Origin: an uncultured Collinsella sp.
GTDB taxonomy: Bacteria; Actinomycetota; Coriobacteriia; Coriobacteriales; Coriobacteriaceae
NCBI GenBank assembly: GCA_934667065.1
Contig: CAKULD010000007.1
Location: 89,720-153,719, forward strand
DNA length: 64,000 nucleotides
Direction: 5' to 3'
A model generated the notes under the pieces. It made no database searches. It was not told the origin of the DNA and saw nothing but the letters and a program-made list of their open reading frames with translations. Position 1 is the stretch's first letter. Every line of letters begins with the position of its first letter. The position numbers and the translations under genes are program-made. Shown one piece after another: positions 62,422-64,000 of the stretch.

Positions 62422-63822
62422 GTGTGCGCGATAATTCATTTTGGAACTGACGGTTGGCGCGCTCGCGTCGACGAAGACTTTACCGCCGACAACGTTGCCC
62501 GCATTGCCGATGCCGTCGGCGAGTTGTGGCAAAAAACCAATCCCGGCAAAACGGTATATATAGGATTCGACACCCGGCCCCAGGCGCACGAGTTCGCTGA
62601 GCTTGCGGCGGGCGTGCTTGCGGCTCACGGATTGGACGCCGTACTCGCGTCTCGGCCTGTCCCGACCCCTGCCCTTACGTGGGCGGCGGCATATGACGGC
62701 GATGCCTGCGGCGCACTCATGGTGACGGGGTCCCATCATCCACAGGGCTATCTGTGCCTTAAGCTGCGCATGGGAGACGGCTCGACGGCCAACCAGGATG
62801 TCATCGAAGAGCTCGAAGATACCATGGCTCCTGAGCCGATTGGGATCGAGGGACGCTACCGCACCGCAGATATTATCCCTGACTATATGCAGGCGGTGGC
62901 ATCGTTTGTCGATGCCGAGGCCATTCGAGCCGCCCACCTGCGTGTGGTGGTTGACCCCATGGGCGGTGCGGCCCAGGGCTATCTTGCCGACCTGCTGCGC
63001 GAGCTTGGCGTCGAGGTCCACGAGATACATGCCGGACAGGCATCCGGTCAAGAGGAAATTTGCCCCGACCCGGTCGAGCCGTGGGTGGATGCCTGCGAAC
63101 GAACTGTTGTCGAGGACGGAGCATGCGCCGGTTTGGTGACCGACGGCGATGCCGATCGCATTGGGGCGGTCGATGAGCGCGGTAGATATATACATCCACA
63201 TCAGATCATGGCGCTCGTACTGGGCGATCTCGTGCAGTTCCGCAATCTTGAGGGCCGTATCGTCGTCAATCTCTCGTGTTCGACGCTCGTTCGCCGTATT
63301 GCCGAGGCGCTCGGTTGCCGCGTGGCCGTCAAGCCGGTGGGTTTCAAATATATAGCGGCAGAAATGAAAAAGGACGGTGTCCTCATGGGCGGTGAGGAGG
63401 CCGGTGGTATTGGCATCGCCGCTCATATGCCCGAGCGCGATGGAATCCTTGCCTGCCTGATTCTGTGTGAGCTTATGGCAAAAACGGGCGCGCCTTTGGG
63501 CGTTCTGGTCGATCAGCTCGAAGCCAGTTTTGGCAAGACGAGCTATGGGCGCCGCGATTTGCGCCTCGAAGCCGAGGACGCCGAGTCGCTACGGACGTTG
63601 CTTCCGGGTATAAATCCCAAGTCGATATGCGGCAAGGTCCCACAGAGCGTGAGCCATATGGATGGTTTGCGTTTGGCGTTTGAGGATGACACCTGGTTGC
63701 TGGTTCGTCCGAGTGGGACCGAGCCGGTTGTGCGCGTGTACGCCGAGGGCTTTTCGGTGGAGGAGCGCGATGAGCTACTCGATGCCGGTTGCGCTTTAGC
63801 TAGGGGAGCCTATTCGCTCTAG
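62422..63822 (+). CDS. Phosphoglucomutase/phosphomannomutase family protein
   Basis: 466 residues from the GTG at 62422, with GAGG nine bases upstream; the GTG at 62407 is also in frame. Domains in order: phosphoserine loop VTGSHHPQG, metal loop DGDADR, sugar loop GEEAGG and phosphate loop PSGTEPVV. The active serine sits in GSHHP, a variant of the common ASHNP. It moves phosphate between C1 and C6 of a hexose. Which hexose is not certain. Confidence 0.93.
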   Translation: MCAIIHFGTDGWRARVDEDFTADNVARIADAVGELWQKTNPGKTVYIGFDTRPQAHEFAELAAGVLAAHGLDAVLASRPVPTPALTWAAAYDGDACGALMVTGSHHPQGYLCLKLRMGDGSTANQDVIEELEDTMAPEPIGIEGRYRTADIIPDYMQAVASFVDAEAIRAAHLRVVVDPMGGAAQGYLADLLRELGVEVHEIHAGQASGQEEICPDPVEPWVDACERTVVEDGACAGLVTDGDADRIGAVDERGRYIHPHQIMALVLGDLVQFRNLEGRIVVNLSCSTLVRRIAEALGCRVAVKPVGFKYIAAEMKKDGVLMGGEEAGGIGIAAHMPERDGILACLILCELMAKTGAPLGVLVDQLEASFGKTSYGRRDLRLEAEDAESLRTLLPGINPKSICGKVPQSVSHMDGLRLAFEDDTWLLVRPSGTEPVVRVYAEGFSVEERDELLDAGCALARGAYSL

Positions 63823-64000
63823 CCATGAGACCGCCCTCCATAAAGACGCGCTCGGTGAATGGTAGGGAACGGCTGGCAAACGTCAGCTGAATTCCAGAAA
63901 TGTGTAGGAAATGTGTGCGCCCAGATTCCCGCCCACGGGGCCCCTCCGGTCTGGCAATATATCTCCTTGCCGCGCGGCCCGGTCGAACCGGATCAGCCGC
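63823..64000. other. Terminal intergenic stretch, nothing identified
   Basis: 178 bp to the window end. It holds a direct repeat AAATGTGT (63899-63906 and 63909-63916 approximately) and GC-rich hairpin segments, but no gene, tRNA or tmRNA that I can support. Weak tmRNA-like spelling near the end was considered and rejected. Confidence 0.5.

Noticed and set aside
63920..64000. tmRNA-like spelling on the minus strand (GGCTGATCCGG, TTCGAC)
   Set aside because: No tag-peptide frame, no room for the 3' half without overlapping the mutase gene, and the T-arm closing pair does not fit a tRNA-like fold.
63800..64000. Minus-strand open frame of 67 codons entering from the window end
   Set aside because: Contains several rare codons and no recognisable C-terminal domain; cannot be judged without the upstream sequence.

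Overview
The window looks like a chromosome segment of a high-GC gut actinobacterium of class Coriobacteriia, most likely Collinsella. This is inferred from the GC-rich codon use, the mix of PTS sugar systems and FGGY kinases, a monoderm-type envelope (LytR-CpsA-Psr protein, Tat lipoprotein) and the gene content; no rRNA is present to prove it. I see no tRNA, rRNA, CRISPR array, insertion sequence or prophage. Genes are mostly short operons with strong GGAGG-type ribosome binding sites, and many intergenic gaps carry dispersed palindromic repeats.

Layout. 1-3.0 kb: a DUF4143-type AAA ATPase cut by the window edge, with two tandem palindromes upstream, and Tex. 3.0-7.8 kb: a 158-bp inverted-repeat element, then an oxidoreductase/transporter locus (Gfo/Idh/MocA, OFA-type MFS, SDR) with a divergent LysR regulator. 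7.9-9.0 kb: a membrane GGDEF protein. 9.1-19.5 kb: an AraC regulator divergent from a nine-gene sugar locus (PTS EIIBC, GH43, small Dabb-like protein, NAD(P)-binding protein, 6-phospho-beta-glucosidase, xylulokinase-type kinase, DUF4867 protein, fucose-isomerase-like protein). 19.5-22.7 kb: DHA2 efflux pump, SDR, LysR. 22.8-27.2 kb: a MarR-controlled heterodimeric ABC exporter with its operator visible. 27.3-29.1 kb: pyridoxamine kinase, a TIGR04076 protein, and a low-molecular-weight tyrosine phosphatase. 29.2-33.3 kb: an alpha-glucoside PTS locus (RpiR regulator, GH4 6-phospho-alpha-glucosidase, EIICB).

33.5-42.5 kb: an MFS efflux protein, an unusual two-domain protein ending in a type I IPP isomerase, an orphan membrane protein, an aldose-1-epimerase-like protein, a polar amino-acid ABC importer and an M20 peptidase. 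42.8-49.6 kb: prfA, prmC (with a large Ala/Glu-rich insertion), a toxin-antitoxin remnant, tsaC, glpK and upp. 49.8-56.7 kb: the complete F1Fo ATP synthase operon (subunit I-like, B, E, F, H, A, G, D, C), followed by murA and an LCP-family gene. 59.6-63.8 kb: pepT, a DtxR-family regulator, a homocysteine S-methyltransferase and a phosphohexomutase.

The most unusual items are: two ~150-nt elements downstream of prfA and of the LCP gene, which share conserved loop sequence but have stems of different sequence (a candidate structured RNA or mobile repeat); the two-domain IPP isomerase; the insertion in PrmC; a toxin gene apparently deleted down to 40 codons next to an intact antitoxin; and at least six families of dispersed intergenic repeats.
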